A stretch of 64,000 bases of DNA from Alteromonas pelagimontana (GCF_002499975.2 NZ_CP052766.1:682001-746000); one strand, 5' to 3'; shown: positions 1 through 9,875, counted from the first letter of the stretch. Notes: generated from the letters alone by a model not told the origin. Numbers and translations: made by a program.

Positions 1-959
1 CCTGCAACACCCTCTTCTTTTTTCATTTCTGTGGTAGCAAAGAAGATTTGGCGTAGCTGAAATGATTCAGCAGTCATGACAAGTTTACCAAAGGCATCCG
101 CTTCAGCAGCAAGACCCGCTCGCATACCTTCATTCATTCCTGTTTCAATAACATTAATGATTTGTGGAGGCGCTGGATAATTCCCCCTGGTCTTAGAAAA
201 AGTTTGTTCTCGCGCTTTTTTAAACAGAAAATTGCGGCCAAAGCTGGTTTGCTCCAATGCCTTATTAAGCATCCCTTTCTGCGGGTTCTGACGAGAAGGC
301 TTGTCTTTAAGCGCATATTGCGCAGCCACATCCATTAATACGCTTTGCGGCACGACATCATCGACTATACCGTACTTTTTTGCCTGTTTCGGGCGAGCAG
401 GAGCACCGGTAAGCATCATTTTCATTGCCTGCTGAATCCCAATGAGCCGAGGCAAACGCTGAGTTCCTCCACTGCCTGGCAACAGACCAAGTTGGACTTC
501 CGGCAATCCTAATTGCGTTTTCGAAGAATCGGTACATACGCGATAATGACAGGCTAACGCCAACTCTAATCCGCCACCAAGAGCCGCTCCATGAATAGCA
601 GCCACAAACGTAGCACGCATTTTTTCGATTCGGTCAAATACCGCTTGGCCCCCCGCAGCCAACGCTCGTGCATCTTCCTCAGTCTGGCAGTTGGAAAGCA
701 TGGATATATCGGCGCCCGCAACAAACGAAGATGGCTTACCGCTGGTAAGAATAACGCCTTTAATTGAAGAATCAGCCTCAATGTCATCCAGCATTGCCGT
801 AATTTCTTCTTTAAATGCAGCCTTTAGCGTATTCATCGATTCGCCGGGTACATCCATAGTCAGAACAGCAATGCCACTATCCTGCTTTGTCAGAGTAAAG
901 GCGCCATTTTGCGGAGTCGCGTTAGCGCTATTTACTTGAGTATTGTGATCCTGCGTCAT
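1..959 (-). CDS. fadJ: FadJ, fatty acid oxidation complex alpha subunit (3' part missing, cut by window edge)
   Basis: The N-terminal 319 codons are present and the frame runs off the left edge without a stop. The visible part is an enoyl-CoA hydratase/isomerase domain: it starts MTQDHNTQ and contains the crotonase signatures GAALGGGLELALACHYR and GLPEVQLGLLPGSGGTQRLP, with the two glycine-rich oxyanion-hole segments intact. In the family this domain is followed by a 3-hydroxyacyl-CoA dehydrogenase domain, which lies outside the window. The start codon follows the fadI stop after one base, so the two are translationally coupled as fadI-fadJ. FadJ with FadI forms the complex for beta-oxidation of acyl-CoA. 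The choice of FadJ over FadB rests mainly on the partner being FadI-like and on gene order. Confidence 0.93.
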   Translation of the reverse strand, partial: MTQDHNTQVNSANATPQNGAFTLTKQDSGIAVLTMDVPGESMNTLKAAFKEEITAMLDDIEADSSIKGVILTSGKPSSFVAGADISMLSNCQTEEDARALAAGGQAVFDRIEKMRATFVAAIHGAALGGGLELALACHYRVCTDSSKTQLGLPEVQLGLLPGSGGTQRLPRLIGIQQAMKMMLTGAPARPKQAKKYGIVDDVVPQSVLMDVAAQYALKDKPSRQNPQKGMLNKALEQTSFGRNFLFKKAREQTFSKTRGNYPAPPQIINVIETGMNEGMRAGLAAEADAFGKLVMTAESFQLRQIFFATTEMKKEEGVA

Positions 960-960
960 G

Positions 961-2271
961 TTATTCACTCTCCACAATCATTGCTGCACCTAAACCTCCA
1001 GCCGCGCAAGCGGTTACTAATCCGGTTCCTCCACCACGGCGCTGTAGTTCGTTCAGCATCTGGGTAATCATTCGTGTTCCCGTTGCCGCAAAAGGATGGC
1101 CGTAAGCGATAGAGCTTCCCATTACGTTGAATTTGTCCATATCAATTTCACCCGTTGCTTTATCCCGCCCTAGTTTCTCACGGGCAAATTTCTCACTGGC
1201 AAACATTTTGATGTTCGCCAGTGTTTGCGCTGCAAAGGCTTCGTGCATTTCAATTAAGGTTAAATCCTGCAATGCCATTCCCGCTCTATCTAATGCCATA
1301 GGTGTGGCGTAAGAAGGCCCCATCAACATATCTTCCCACACATCAATAGCGGAAAACGCATAGCTTCTTATATAGCCCAGCGGAGTATAACCCAGAGCTT
1401 TAGCACGGCTTTCTGTCATCATTAATACGGCGGAAGCGCCGTCAGTCAATGGAGTCGCATTGGCAGCGGTAACCGAGCCGTACTTTTTATCAAACACTGG
1501 GCGCAACTTCGCGTAGCTTTCCAGTTTTGAATCAAAACGCACGTTGTTATCACGATGCATTGAGTGGGTGTAAGGTTCGGGATAGGCAGTCATGACTTCA
1601 TTGTCAAGCTTTCCCGATTCCCAACTTTGCGCAGCCAGCGTATGAGAACGGTGCGCGAGCTTATCCTGATCCTGGCGAGAAATATTATGGGTTTTTGCCA
1701 TCTGCTCAGCGGTCTGCCCCATCGAAATCCCCGTGGAATATTCGGCAACCGCGGGCGGCACAGGCAATAAATCTTTGGGTTTAAGTTTCTTAAGCACTTG
1801 CCACTTTTGACTGAGCGTTTTTGTCTTCTGTAAATCAACTAACGCTCTTGCCAGCTTTTTTGATACGCCAATTGGCGATACCGAAGCAGAATCAGCACCA
1901 CCGGCTATACCTACTTCAATATTCCCTGCCATCATACTCTCGGCAATATTAACAGTAGACTGGAAACTGGTAGCACATGCTCGCGAGACGCTATACGCAT
2001 CAGTGTGCACACTCATACCGGTACCTAATACGACTTCTCGAGCAATATTTGGCGCCTCAGGCATTTGCACAACCTGACCATACACAACCTGCTCAACCCA
2101 TTCGGGCGAAACGCCGTGACGAATCATCAGTTCGTTTACTACCATCTTGCCTAAATCTACAGCAGGCACGCCATGAAAATGTGTCGCCATTTTTGCAAAG
2201 GGAGTTCGCAGCCCTGCGACAATGGCAATGCGATCACCAGAACGTGTAGATACGGATTGTTTTTTGACCAT
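961..2271 (-). CDS. fadI: FadI, acetyl-CoA acyltransferase (3-ketoacyl-CoA thiolase)
   Basis: Thiolase of 436 residues catalysing the last, CoA-dependent cleavage of beta-oxidation. The nucleophilic Cys sits in [11 protein letters not shown] at residue 99, as in E. coli FadI, which supports starting at MVKKQ rather than eight codons upstream; an AGG seven bases before this ATG agrees. HEAFAAQ and [10 protein letters not shown] carry the catalytic His residues, and the C-terminal [13 protein letters not shown] carries the second Cys. First gene of fadI-fadJ, with a FadR-like operator just upstream. Nothing is missing or unusual. Confidence 0.96.
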   Translation of the reverse strand: MVKKQSVSTRSGDRIAIVAGLRTPFAKMATHFHGVPAVDLGKMVVNELMIRHGVSPEWVEQVVYGQVVQMPEAPNIAREVVLGTGMSVHTDAYSVSRACATSFQSTVNIAESMMAGNIEVGIAGGADSASVSPIGVSKKLARALVDLQKTKTLSQKWQVLKKLKPKDLLPVPPAVAEYSTGISMGQTAEQMAKTHNISRQDQDKLAHRSHTLAAQSWESGKLDNEVMTAYPEPYTHSMHRDNNVRFDSKLESYAKLRPVFDKKYGSVTAANATPLTDGASAVLMMTESRAKALGYTPLGYIRSYAFSAIDVWEDMLMGPSYATPMALDRAGMALQDLTLIEMHEAFAAQTLANIKMFASEKFAREKLGRDKATGEIDMDKFNVMGSSIAYGHPFAATGTRMITQMLNELQRRGGGTGLVTACAAGGLGAAMIVESE

Positions 2272-2301
2272 TTTGCACCTGATTAATTGCCACAAAAAAT
2301 T

Positions 2302-2318
2302 AGTGGTCTGACCTGTAA
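2302..2318 (-). promoter_or_regulatory. FadR-type operator upstream of fadIJ
   Basis: The sequence AGTGGTCTGACCTGTAA contains the dyad core TGGTCnGACC, matching the FadR operator core known from E. coli fad promoters. It lies 31 bases before the fadI start. On the minus strand a possible -10 (TACACT) lies just upstream, so bound FadR would block transcription. Inference: fadIJ is repressed by FadR and released by long-chain acyl-CoA. The window does not contain fadR. Confidence 0.7.
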
Positions 2319-2702
2319 TTAGTGTAGATTTTTACAAACATTGAACGAAATAGCAAACCCCTGCTGGCAGCTAACGGGGGAAAAGCGTCTTATTTACAAA
2401 AAGAGTATAGAAAAACCAGCCGAACCTGCGCGTTCTGTTAACAGAAACTCCTATCAAACTGATAATTCTTTTCTGCTAATGGTTGAAACATTTATTTACA
2501 CACCCAATCTTTCGCTCTGCAGCAACATTTTGGTAAAACAGAGAGCTAAGGTTTTTACTCCCCAGCGACCAGAGAGTTCAATAAGACAAGTGCCTATTGT
2601 TTCACTACGCGCTACTGGGAACCTTTCAAAAAAATAGTAGTCTTACGCAATCACTGATGGCGGCGACTTCGCCTTACGAACAATAATTGGATAAACATCG
2701 CT
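2319..2702. other. Intergenic region between divergent fadIJ and the MoxR operon
   Basis: About 380 bases with no convincing gene. It must hold the promoters of both divergent operons. A 98-codon open frame at 2341-2637 has no ribosome binding site and an unnatural composition and is not called. No hairpin terminator or repeat was seen. Confidence 0.5.
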
Positions 2703-3659
2703 ATGGCAGCAGAGCAGTTTCGGCAACTACACGCGTATCTGGATTCCCAAATCATTGGTCAATCTCAACTGACGAAAAGTTTGTTAATAGCACTTCTGGC
2801 AGATGGTCATTTGTTAGTGGAAGGGCCTCCTGGTTTAGCAAAAACCCGCGCGATTAATGCGTTGGCGAATGGGATAGCCGGTGATTTCCACCGCGTTCAG
2901 TTCACCCCGGATTTATTGCCCGCCGATCTTACTGGCACCGACATCTATCGCCCCGAAACTGGAGAATTTGTTTTTCAGCAAGGGCCGCTTTTTCATAATT
3001 TAGTGTTAGCTGATGAAATTAATCGTGCGCCAGCCAAGGTGCAGTCGGCGCTACTGGAAGCTATGGCTGAACGTCAGATAACGGTAGGAAATAAAACGTA
3101 TCCGTTACCACCACTTTTTCTGGTAATGGCAACACAGAATCCGCTGGAGCAAGAAGGGACTTATCCGCTGCCCGAGGCTCAGCTTGATCGTTTTCTTATG
3201 CACGTTGAAATTGGTTATCCAGAAGCGGAAACCGAACTCAACATTTTGCGTTTGACCAGAAATGAAGAACGTAAAGTGGCACCCCACACTCCTCCTACTT
3301 TATCTCAGAAAGATATCTTTGCAGCCAGACAGGAAGCACTTGCTTTACATATGGCGCCGGAGTTGGAAGAGTATCTGGTGCAACTTGTGATGGCTACACG
3401 CGCGCCGGAGCGCTTCGACTCAGCAATGGCAAGCTGGATTGATTTTGGAGCCAGCCCAAGAGCCACCATTTCCCTGGACCGCTGTGCCCGCGCCCACGCC
3501 TGGCTCGCCGGAAGAGATTTTGTCGGGCCGGATGACATTCAGGCGGTTGTACACAATGTGCTTCGTCATCGGATCATCTTGTCTTATCAGGCAGAAGCTG
3601 AAGGCACAGATGTTAATAAAGTGCTGGATAATATCGTAAGTAAGGTAGCGGTACCGTAA
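2703..3659 (+). CDS. MoxR family AAA+ ATPase
   Basis: Cytoplasmic AAA+ ATPase of 318 residues. The Walker A motif is GPPGLAKT (about residues 41-48) and the Walker B region reads LVLADEINRAP, followed by the MoxR-typical AKVQSALLEAMAERQ and the sensor-like MATQNPLEQEGTYPLPEAQLDRF. MoxR proteins act as chaperone-like remodellers of partner complexes with von Willebrand A domains, which fits the five downstream genes. First gene of a tightly packed operon; its stop codon directly abuts the GTG start of the DUF58 gene. The exact client is unknown. Confidence 0.95.
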   Translation: MAAEQFRQLHAYLDSQIIGQSQLTKSLLIALLADGHLLVEGPPGLAKTRAINALANGIAGDFHRVQFTPDLLPADLTGTDIYRPETGEFVFQQGPLFHNLVLADEINRAPAKVQSALLEAMAERQITVGNKTYPLPPLFLVMATQNPLEQEGTYPLPEAQLDRFLMHVEIGYPEAETELNILRLTRNEERKVAPHTPPTLSQKDIFAARQEALALHMAPELEEYLVQLVMATRAPERFDSAMASWIDFGASPRATISLDRCARAHAWLAGRDFVGPDDIQAVVHNVLRHRIILSYQAEAEGTDVNKVLDNIVSKVAVP

Positions 3660-4619
3660 GTGACAAAGAATACTACATCACAGTGGCTGAACGAACTTCA
3701 CACCAATGGCGTTGAACTTAGTGTACAGGAGCTGCTGCGCTATCAGCAATTAACCTCTTTGGTAAATCTTGCGCCAAAATCGGCCCCACAGGCACAATTG
3801 TCCGGCGCCTATCTAGCCAAGCAGAAAGGCCGCGGGATGGAGTTTGATGAGGCCCGCCACTATCAAGCTGGCGACGACATTCGTGCAATTGACTGGCGGG
3901 TAACCGCGCGTACCGGTAAAACCCACACAAAAATTTATCGTGAAGAAAGGGAACGGCCAGTATTCATACTTTGCGATCTGACCGCTTCTATGCAATTCGG
4001 TACGCAGCTTCTGTTAAAAGCGGTACAGGCAGCGCACTTAACTTCACTCATAAGTTGGTCTGCTGCAAAACGCGGCGATAAGGTAGGGGCACTGGTGTTT
4101 AACGATCAGTTACACCGTGAATGTAAACCGTTATCTCGCAAACCCGCTGTGCTGGCAATATGTCATGAACTGTTGGCCGTTCAAAAAGCGTCTAACGTTG
4201 GGATTACACCTAATATAGAGGGATTTGCCGATGCATGTGCCCGAGTACGTCGTGTGGCCCGGCCGGGAAGTCTGGTCTATTTGATTTCTGATTTTAATCA
4301 CGTTAGTTACGCAGCCACGCAGCATATCAATCATCTTTCCCGCCACTGTGAAGTTCAGGCTATGGTAGTTAATGATCCCCTCGAACAAGCTTTACCGGAC
4401 GTACCGCTGGTTCAACCTGTCGATGTTACTGACGGGCAGCAACGGCAAACGTGGTTGCTTGGGGATCAGGCGCAACAACATGCATATCAACAATGGCGGG
4501 TGAAACATACCGAATCTGTCGAACAAATTTTTAGGCAAGCGAAAGTGAAACATCAATTTATCTCGGCAGGCATGCCTTTGGACGAACAACTTGGCACAAG
4601 GATGGGGCGTAAACGATGA
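3660..4619 (+). CDS. DUF58 domain protein (vWA-like fold), MoxR partner
   Basis: 319 residues, GTG start directly after the moxR stop. Contains the DUF58 hallmark RGMEFDEARHYQAGDDIRAI followed by DWRVTARTGKTHTKIYREERE, and then an LCDLTASMQFG segment that corresponds to a von Willebrand A strand with a partial metal-site motif (D-x-T-x-S). No membrane segment was seen. DUF58 proteins nearly always follow moxR in such operons. Overlaps the next gene by four bases (ATGA), which indicates translational coupling. Confidence 0.93.
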   Translation: MTKNTTSQWLNELHTNGVELSVQELLRYQQLTSLVNLAPKSAPQAQLSGAYLAKQKGRGMEFDEARHYQAGDDIRAIDWRVTARTGKTHTKIYREERERPVFILCDLTASMQFGTQLLLKAVQAAHLTSLISWSAAKRGDKVGALVFNDQLHRECKPLSRKPAVLAICHELLAVQKASNVGITPNIEGFADACARVRRVARPGSLVYLISDFNHVSYAATQHINHLSRHCEVQAMVVNDPLEQALPDVPLVQPVDVTDGQQRQTWLLGDQAQQHAYQQWRVKHTESVEQIFRQAKVKHQFISAGMPLDEQLGTRMGRKR

Positions 4620-5164
4620 TGCAATCTCAGTTACCTCCAGAGTCCGCGCAAAATCCGCTGGCGCAGTTAAAAGATGTGCATGTCCCGGAGGACGTTTATT
4701 GGTGGCCATTGGCCTGGGGATGGTGGTTGCTTGCGGTTTTGATACTAGCGTTATTAGTTTATGTAGTCGTATGGTGGAAAAAACGTCGCCAGCTCAATCG
4801 CGCACGCCGTTATGCGATGGAAGAAGCGCGGCATATTGATAGCCGTCAAGAAGACTGGCCAGCGAAATTGAATGGTATACTGAAACGTACCGCACAAAGC
4901 TACTTTTCTAACGACAGCGTAAGCGGCTTGTATGGCCAGCGTTGGCAGAAGTTTTTATTAAATCGCATTTCTGAAAAACCAGCTAAACACAACATTGAGA
5001 AAGGATTGGATACGCTGCAATCCATGTTGTATCAGCCTACCCCTGCTTCGGCAGAAAAATTTCCGGTCTGCCAGAAAGCGGTGCTGCAATGGTTGAAAAA
5101 GGCCAATCTGCAACAAAAGCGAGCGGGCAATGTGATGTCTAACTCAGAGGTAAATCATGTTTGA
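4616..5164 (+). CDS. DUF4381 membrane protein
   Basis: 182 residues with one clear transmembrane helix (about residues 36-58, LAWGWWLLAVLILALLVYVVV) preceded by a short proline-rich segment and followed by a basic KKRRQLNRARRYA stretch, so the bulk should be cytoplasmic. This small single-pass protein between the DUF58 and vWA genes is the usual DUF4381 position in MoxR-Bat operons. Two adjacent ATG codons could serve as start (4616 or 4619). It overlaps the next gene by eight bases. Role unknown; it probably anchors the complex. Confidence 0.88.
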   Translation: MMQSQLPPESAQNPLAQLKDVHVPEDVYWWPLAWGWWLLAVLILALLVYVVVWWKKRRQLNRARRYAMEEARHIDSRQEDWPAKLNGILKRTAQSYFSNDSVSGLYGQRWQKFLLNRISEKPAKHNIEKGLDTLQSMLYQPTPASAEKFPVCQKAVLQWLKKANLQQKRAGNVMSNSEVNHV

Positions 5165-6179
5165 GTTTGCTTGGTGGTGGGTGTTGTTTGCGTTACCACT
5201 TCCTGTTGTTGTCAGATTTTTACCCGCAGTTAAGCAACATCAGGACGTTGCCCTTAAAGTGCCTGCGTTACTACCTTCACAAACTTCCTCACAAACCAAG
5301 GTTGGACGGAGAAGCTGGGTTTCTATCATCGCCTGGCTCGCATGGATTTCATTGATAATCGCTGCTGCTCGTCCCCAATGGCTGGGTGAACCAATCAGTG
5401 TGCCAAATGAAGGTAGAGAAATGATGCTGGCTGTGGATTTGTCTGGCAGTATGAAAATTGATGATATGCACATCAACGGTCATCAGGTTAACCGTTTGAC
5501 GATGATAAAATCGGTGCTGCATGATTTTATTGAACGGCGGGTTGGCGACCGTCTGGGCCTGATCCTGTTTGCTGACACCGCTTATTTACAGGCTCCCCTC
5601 ACTTATGACAGACAGGCAATTTCCACACTGCTGGACGAAGCGGTAATTGGATTAGTAGGCGAACAAACGGCAATCGGCGATGCTTTGGGACTGGCGGTAA
5701 AACGTTTCTCGAAGAAAGAGAAAACTAATGAAGTCGTTGTTCTTCTTACCGACGGTCAGAATACTGCTGGTAATATTACGCCGGAGCAAGCCAAAGAATT
5801 AGCAGTAAATAGCGGCGCTACCGTTTACACCATTGGTGTGGGCGCAGATAAGATGCTTATTCAGAGCTTTTTTGGTAGCCGCCAGGTCAATCCTTCTCAG
5901 GAGCTGGACGAGGAGATGCTAAAAGGAATTGCCGATGCGACCGGTGGAAAATACTTTCGCGCCAGAGACGCAAGTGAGTTAGAAACTATCTACGAAACTC
6001 TCGACAAGCTTGAACCTATTGAAGGAGAAAGCCGGAAAATGCGTCCACTCACCGCACTATTTCATATTCCACTGGCAGGAGCGTTAATTTTCAGTACCCT
6101 ACCCTCCATATGGTTTCTTCTAAATATAGTCGGCCGCCGTTTCTTTACGACTCGTCTGCGTGCAGGAGTAAAATCATGA
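5157..6179 (+). CDS. BatA-like vWA domain membrane protein
   Basis: 340 residues. An N-terminal helix (FAWWWVLFALPLPVVVRFL) and a second one around residue 60-75 precede a von Willebrand A domain with a complete MIDAS: AVDLSGSMKIDD near residue 94, a middle Thr (QTAIGDALGLAV) and LLTDGQNTAGN. A C-terminal helix (LFHIPLAGALIFSTLPSIWFL) returns to the membrane. This is the BatA architecture from Bacteroides aerotolerance operons. The intact metal site suggests ligand binding by the periplasmic or cytoplasmic vWA domain. Overlaps neighbours on both sides. Confidence 0.92.
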   Translation: MFEFAWWWVLFALPLPVVVRFLPAVKQHQDVALKVPALLPSQTSSQTKVGRRSWVSIIAWLAWISLIIAAARPQWLGEPISVPNEGREMMLAVDLSGSMKIDDMHINGHQVNRLTMIKSVLHDFIERRVGDRLGLILFADTAYLQAPLTYDRQAISTLLDEAVIGLVGEQTAIGDALGLAVKRFSKKEKTNEVVVLLTDGQNTAGNITPEQAKELAVNSGATVYTIGVGADKMLIQSFFGSRQVNPSQELDEEMLKGIADATGGKYFRARDASELETIYETLDKLEPIEGESRKMRPLTALFHIPLAGALIFSTLPSIWFLLNIVGRRFFTTRLRAGVKS

Positions 6180-8098
6180 TGGCTCTCTGGCACGATTTTC
6201 ATTTTCTGCGGCCAGAGTGGTTTGTTGCTTTAATCCCTCTTGTTGTGGTTTTTTTGCTGTTGCGTTACTGGTCGCAACGTCAGTCAGGTTGGCAGAGCGT
6301 GATAGCGAGTCACTTATATTCCCATCTGGTTGCCGGCAAAGTCAGCAAAAACTCCAAGCCACCCTATTGGCTATTAGCGCTAGGCTGGACGACAGCAGTG
6401 ACCGCTTTAGCAGGTCCAACATGGGAGCGCTTACCACAACCGGTTTTCCAGCTAAAAACCGGACATGTGATAGTAATAGACATGTCTCTTTCCATGCGTG
6501 CCACAGATGTCGCACCAGACAGACTTGCCCGCGCCAAGTATAAAGCCATTGATCTCATCAATGCCGTGGATGAAGGTGAAATTGGCTTGATAGCGTATGC
6601 AGGCGACGCTTTTGCTATCAGTCCGCTGACGACAGATGCGGCCACGCTCACCACTTTACTTCCCTCTTTAAGTCCGGAAATTATGCCCTCACCAGGCAGC
6701 GATCCATTACTTGGCCTGCAAACGGCTGCAGACTTACTGAGTAATACAGGCTACCAGCGAGGAGAAATTTACTGGATCACAGACGGCGTGGATATGAGTC
6801 AGGTGCCCGAACTACGACAATATATTTCTGATATACCGTTTACAGTAAATATCCTGGGAGTGGGAACCAGTGAGGGCGCTCCTATTAAGCAGATAAACGG
6901 AGAGTTGCTGAAAGATTCCACCGGTGCCATTGTCATTCCCAAAATGAACGAAGATCGTTTGAAAGGTTTGAGCAGAGCTGGCAACGGTAAGTTTATCACC
7001 ATGAGTGCTAATGAACGAGACGTTCAATATCTGACGCAACGATCGCTACTGAGCGATCAGTCTGAACAGTCAGATGAACAGGCAAATGAAACAGGTGATC
7101 AGTGGGCTGAACTTGGGCCTTACCTCTTGTTGCTGCTACTGCCTTTTGCTGCGTATGCGTTTCGGCGAGGCATTGTTATAGTTTTAGCAGCTACGCTATT
7201 GTTCCCACCCATGACGCCACCCGTCATGGCGCAGGATGCAGCAGACGCAACGCCACCGCAAGAGCAGGTCAATCCGACGCGGTGGTGGCAACGACCATTT
7301 CTAAACGCAGATCAACAAGGTCTCGCCGCTTTTAACCAACAGGCTTATAGTGACGCAGCAGACGAATTTGAAGATCCCGCGTGGAAAGGCGCGGCGGCTT
7401 ATAAGGCGGGAAATTATGAGGAAGCGCTGCAAGCTTATTCCCAGCTTAATACTGAAGATGCACTATATAACCAGGGTAATGCGCTGGCTCAGTTAGGAGA
7501 ACTGGACGAGGCTATTGAAAAATATAACGACGTTCTTGCTGCTAACCCAGAACATGCAGACGCCAAAGCCAACAAAGCGCTGTTAGAAAAGCTAAAAGAG
7601 CAACAGGAAAAACAGCAGCAAAATCAACAGCAGGAACAGCAATCGGAAGATAACGCTCAGCCTCAAAACGGCGATGGTGATCAGCAGCAGAACCAGCAAG
7701 AGGATTCCTCAGGAAACAGTCAGCAAAATCAGCGCGAGTCCAGCGGCAGTGATAACCAGCAACAGTCACAGGGTGAACAGCAACCCTCTGATAGTGATGC
7801 GGAGCAGCAGGGCCAAAAGCAAGACGATTCGTCCAATTCAAAGGAAGAAGACGGTAACGCAGAACAACAACCGACTACTGGCCAAACCGAAGAAGATAAG
7901 CAGGGAGAAAAAGATGCGCAGAGCATGACAGCGCAGCCGGCCGAAATGTCTGATGAAGAAAGAGAAAAACAACAGCGGTTGGAAAATCTAATGCGTAAAA
8001 TTCCTGACGATCCCGCTTTTCTGTTAAAACGAAAAATGCAACTGGAAGCCCAACAACGCCGTCGCAGTCGTCCCCCCACCAATCGGAGTGAATGGTAA
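6176..8098 (+). CDS. BatB/BatC-type fusion: vWA domain plus TPR and Gln-rich tail
   Basis: 640 residues from the ATG at 6176, chosen over the longer frame at 6110 because AGGAG lies seven bases before it and it overlaps the previous stop as ATGA. Two N-terminal membrane helices, a vWA domain with MIDAS DMSLSMRATD (Asp 102) and ITDGVDMSQ, two helices at about residues 313-345 (ending near an FPPMTPPVMA segment), TPR repeats at about 400-470 (YKAGNYEEALQAYSQL, YNQGNALAQLGELDEAIEKY), then a low-complexity Gln/Asp/Ser-rich stretch to about residue 585. It fuses what are separate BatB and BatC proteins in Bacteroides. The tail is low complexity, so its exact length may vary between strains. Confidence 0.9.
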   Translation: MMALWHDFHFLRPEWFVALIPLVVVFLLLRYWSQRQSGWQSVIASHLYSHLVAGKVSKNSKPPYWLLALGWTTAVTALAGPTWERLPQPVFQLKTGHVIVIDMSLSMRATDVAPDRLARAKYKAIDLINAVDEGEIGLIAYAGDAFAISPLTTDAATLTTLLPSLSPEIMPSPGSDPLLGLQTAADLLSNTGYQRGEIYWITDGVDMSQVPELRQYISDIPFTVNILGVGTSEGAPIKQINGELLKDSTGAIVIPKMNEDRLKGLSRAGNGKFITMSANERDVQYLTQRSLLSDQSEQSDEQANETGDQWAELGPYLLLLLLPFAAYAFRRGIVIVLAATLLFPPMTPPVMAQDAADATPPQEQVNPTRWWQRPFLNADQQGLAAFNQQAYSDAADEFEDPAWKGAAAYKAGNYEEALQAYSQLNTEDALYNQGNALAQLGELDEAIEKYNDVLAANPEHADAKANKALLEKLKEQQEKQQQNQQQEQQSEDNAQPQNGDGDQQQNQQEDSSGNSQQNQRESSGSDNQQQSQGEQQPSDSDAEQQGQKQDDSSNSKEEDGNAEQQPTTGQTEEDKQGEKDAQSMTAQPAEMSDEEREKQQRLENLMRKIPDDPAFLLKRKMQLEAQQRRRSRPPTNRSEW

Positions 8099-9825
8099 TG
8101 AAGCAGTTTATCATCTTACTGGCAGGCTTATTTTTTATGGCTGCAGCCTATGCAGATGTCAGCCGTGTTGAAGCCACAATTGATAAAAATCCTGTCATGG
8201 TTGATGAAGCAATTCGTCTTACTGTACGCGCAGAAGGCGATGCAGATCGGGACGCTTTCGATAGTTCTCCGTTGCTCAAAGACTTTGTCGTCGGCCGAAC
8301 GTCGGTGAGCTCCCAAACATCCATTGTGAACTTTGACACCACCCAAACCACAAGCTGGACGACGACGCTGTTTCCTCGTGCTGAAGGTAAATTTACTATT
8401 CCGGCATTCACCATAGAAGGTAAGAAAACCGCTCCTATTGAAGTCAATGTTATTCCTGTATCTGGCAGCGGAGACCAGCCAGTACGCGACTACTATGTCA
8501 CCACTGACGTAGACACCAGTACAGTGTATTTACAACAACAAATTCGCTATACGGTAAAACTGTTTCTGGCCAGTAACATTGAACGAGGCAGTCTGCAGGC
8601 TCCGGAGCTAAAAAGCGCGCAAATTCGGCAGTTAGGCGAAGATAAACAATATACTGACATCGTAAACGGCAAACGCTATCAAATTATCGAAAGGAATTTT
8701 GCTATTGTACCCGAGCAGTCGGGCGAATTAATTGTTAAAGGCCCCGTTTTTAGTGGCGAAGTATTAGCACCTAACACCAATCAGCGTTTCGGTTTCTTTA
8801 ACCGAACGCAGTCGATAAATCGTGTCGGACCAGATATCAGCATCACCGTGAAGCCTCAACCTCAAGGTCTGGTTTATCACTGGCTACCCAGTGAGTTTGT
8901 CAGCCTCGAAGAGGAGTGGCAAAAAGATAAAGGTTTTATCGTCGGTGAGCCAGTAACGCGAACCGTTACATTAACGGCTATGGGAGTCGTAGAAGAGCAG
9001 TTACCGGAGCTGCCGCAACATTATCCGCCAAACTTCAAGCTCTATCCGGATCAGGCTAATACTGCCACTGTTGATAAAGATAATTTACTGATTGCACAGA
9101 GAGTCGAATCTATTGCCATAATTCCTACCCAAGCAGGAAACTTCGTGTTGCCGGACATAACTGTACCCTGGTTTAATGTGCTTACCGGCAAAACCGAATA
9201 CGCTACGCTCCCCGCCCGAAGCATTGAAGTGAAAGCGGCCAGTGGAAGCGCTCAACAACCCACGCCTGCCGACAATGCCGTGTTGTCGTCACCGGCTGTT
9301 GATACTGTAGCGACAAAAGAGTCATCACCGGTTGAACCCACCCAGGCTAACCCCTCATATACCACATGGATTTTGATCGTCCTGTGGCTGCTGACGATAA
9401 TCGGCTGGAGCGCCACCGTTTACCATTACCGTATGCGCCAGGCTGGCCCGGCAAGTGTTTCAAACAAGAATTCCAGCCGTTTTAATAAAGCCAACGTCAA
9501 TGCCGATGAAGCTCAGCTATATCGTCAGTTAGAAGATGCCGTACGCCAGGAAAATCCTGGTCTTATACAGCATACCCTTGCACAATGGTTAACCGTAATG
9601 CATCCTGAGGGCCGGACAGTCAGACGGCCAGATTCCTGGGCTATGTCGGCGCCACTACAGCCGTTCATTGATGATCTGCTCTCCAGCCGCTACGGTAGTG
9701 GGCAACGGGATTGGAACAATCAAGCGCTATTAAACGCGCTGCAGGCTACCCGCCAGGCATATTTGAAAAAACACAGCGCCGGGGGTAAAGCATTAGCGGG
9801 TTTATATCCTGACAGCAAAAAATAA
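8098..9825 (+). CDS. BatD-like protein (oxygen tolerance family)
   Basis: 575 residues starting at MKQFIILLAG; a GGAG nine bases upstream and the TAATG overlap favour this over the ATG six bases earlier. A signal peptide (cut after AAAYA), a long beta-rich extracytoplasmic region beginning with VEATIDKNPVMVDEAIRLTV that is typical of BatD, one transmembrane helix near residue 423 (WILIVLWLLTIIGWSATVYH), and a cytoplasmic tail of about 130 residues. Last gene of the MoxR operon. Inference from family: the operon makes an envelope-associated MoxR/vWA complex; in other bacteria such operons are tied to oxidative or envelope stress, but the function here is not known. Confidence 0.9.
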   Translation: MKQFIILLAGLFFMAAAYADVSRVEATIDKNPVMVDEAIRLTVRAEGDADRDAFDSSPLLKDFVVGRTSVSSQTSIVNFDTTQTTSWTTTLFPRAEGKFTIPAFTIEGKKTAPIEVNVIPVSGSGDQPVRDYYVTTDVDTSTVYLQQQIRYTVKLFLASNIERGSLQAPELKSAQIRQLGEDKQYTDIVNGKRYQIIERNFAIVPEQSGELIVKGPVFSGEVLAPNTNQRFGFFNRTQSINRVGPDISITVKPQPQGLVYHWLPSEFVSLEEEWQKDKGFIVGEPVTRTVTLTAMGVVEEQLPELPQHYPPNFKLYPDQANTATVDKDNLLIAQRVESIAIIPTQAGNFVLPDITVPWFNVLTGKTEYATLPARSIEVKAASGSAQQPTPADNAVLSSPAVDTVATKESSPVEPTQANPSYTTWILIVLWLLTIIGWSATVYHYRMRQAGPASVSNKNSSRFNKANVNADEAQLYRQLEDAVRQENPGLIQHTLAQWLTVMHPEGRTVRRPDSWAMSAPLQPFIDDLLSSRYGSGQRDWNNQALLNALQATRQAYLKKHSAGGKALAGLYPDSKK

Positions 9826-9875
9826 AAATGCGATCTTGAGCGTCAGGAACGTTTACAAACTAAGAGGGAAACACT

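Noticed and set aside
2341..2637. 98-codon plus-strand frame between fadI and moxR
   Set aside because: No ribosome binding site, composition unlike its neighbours, and it spans the region expected to hold two divergent promoters.
7542..8082. Long minus-strand and alternate plus-strand frames in the BatB/BatC gene
   Set aside because: Produced by the Gln-rich repetitive tail; no family resemblance.
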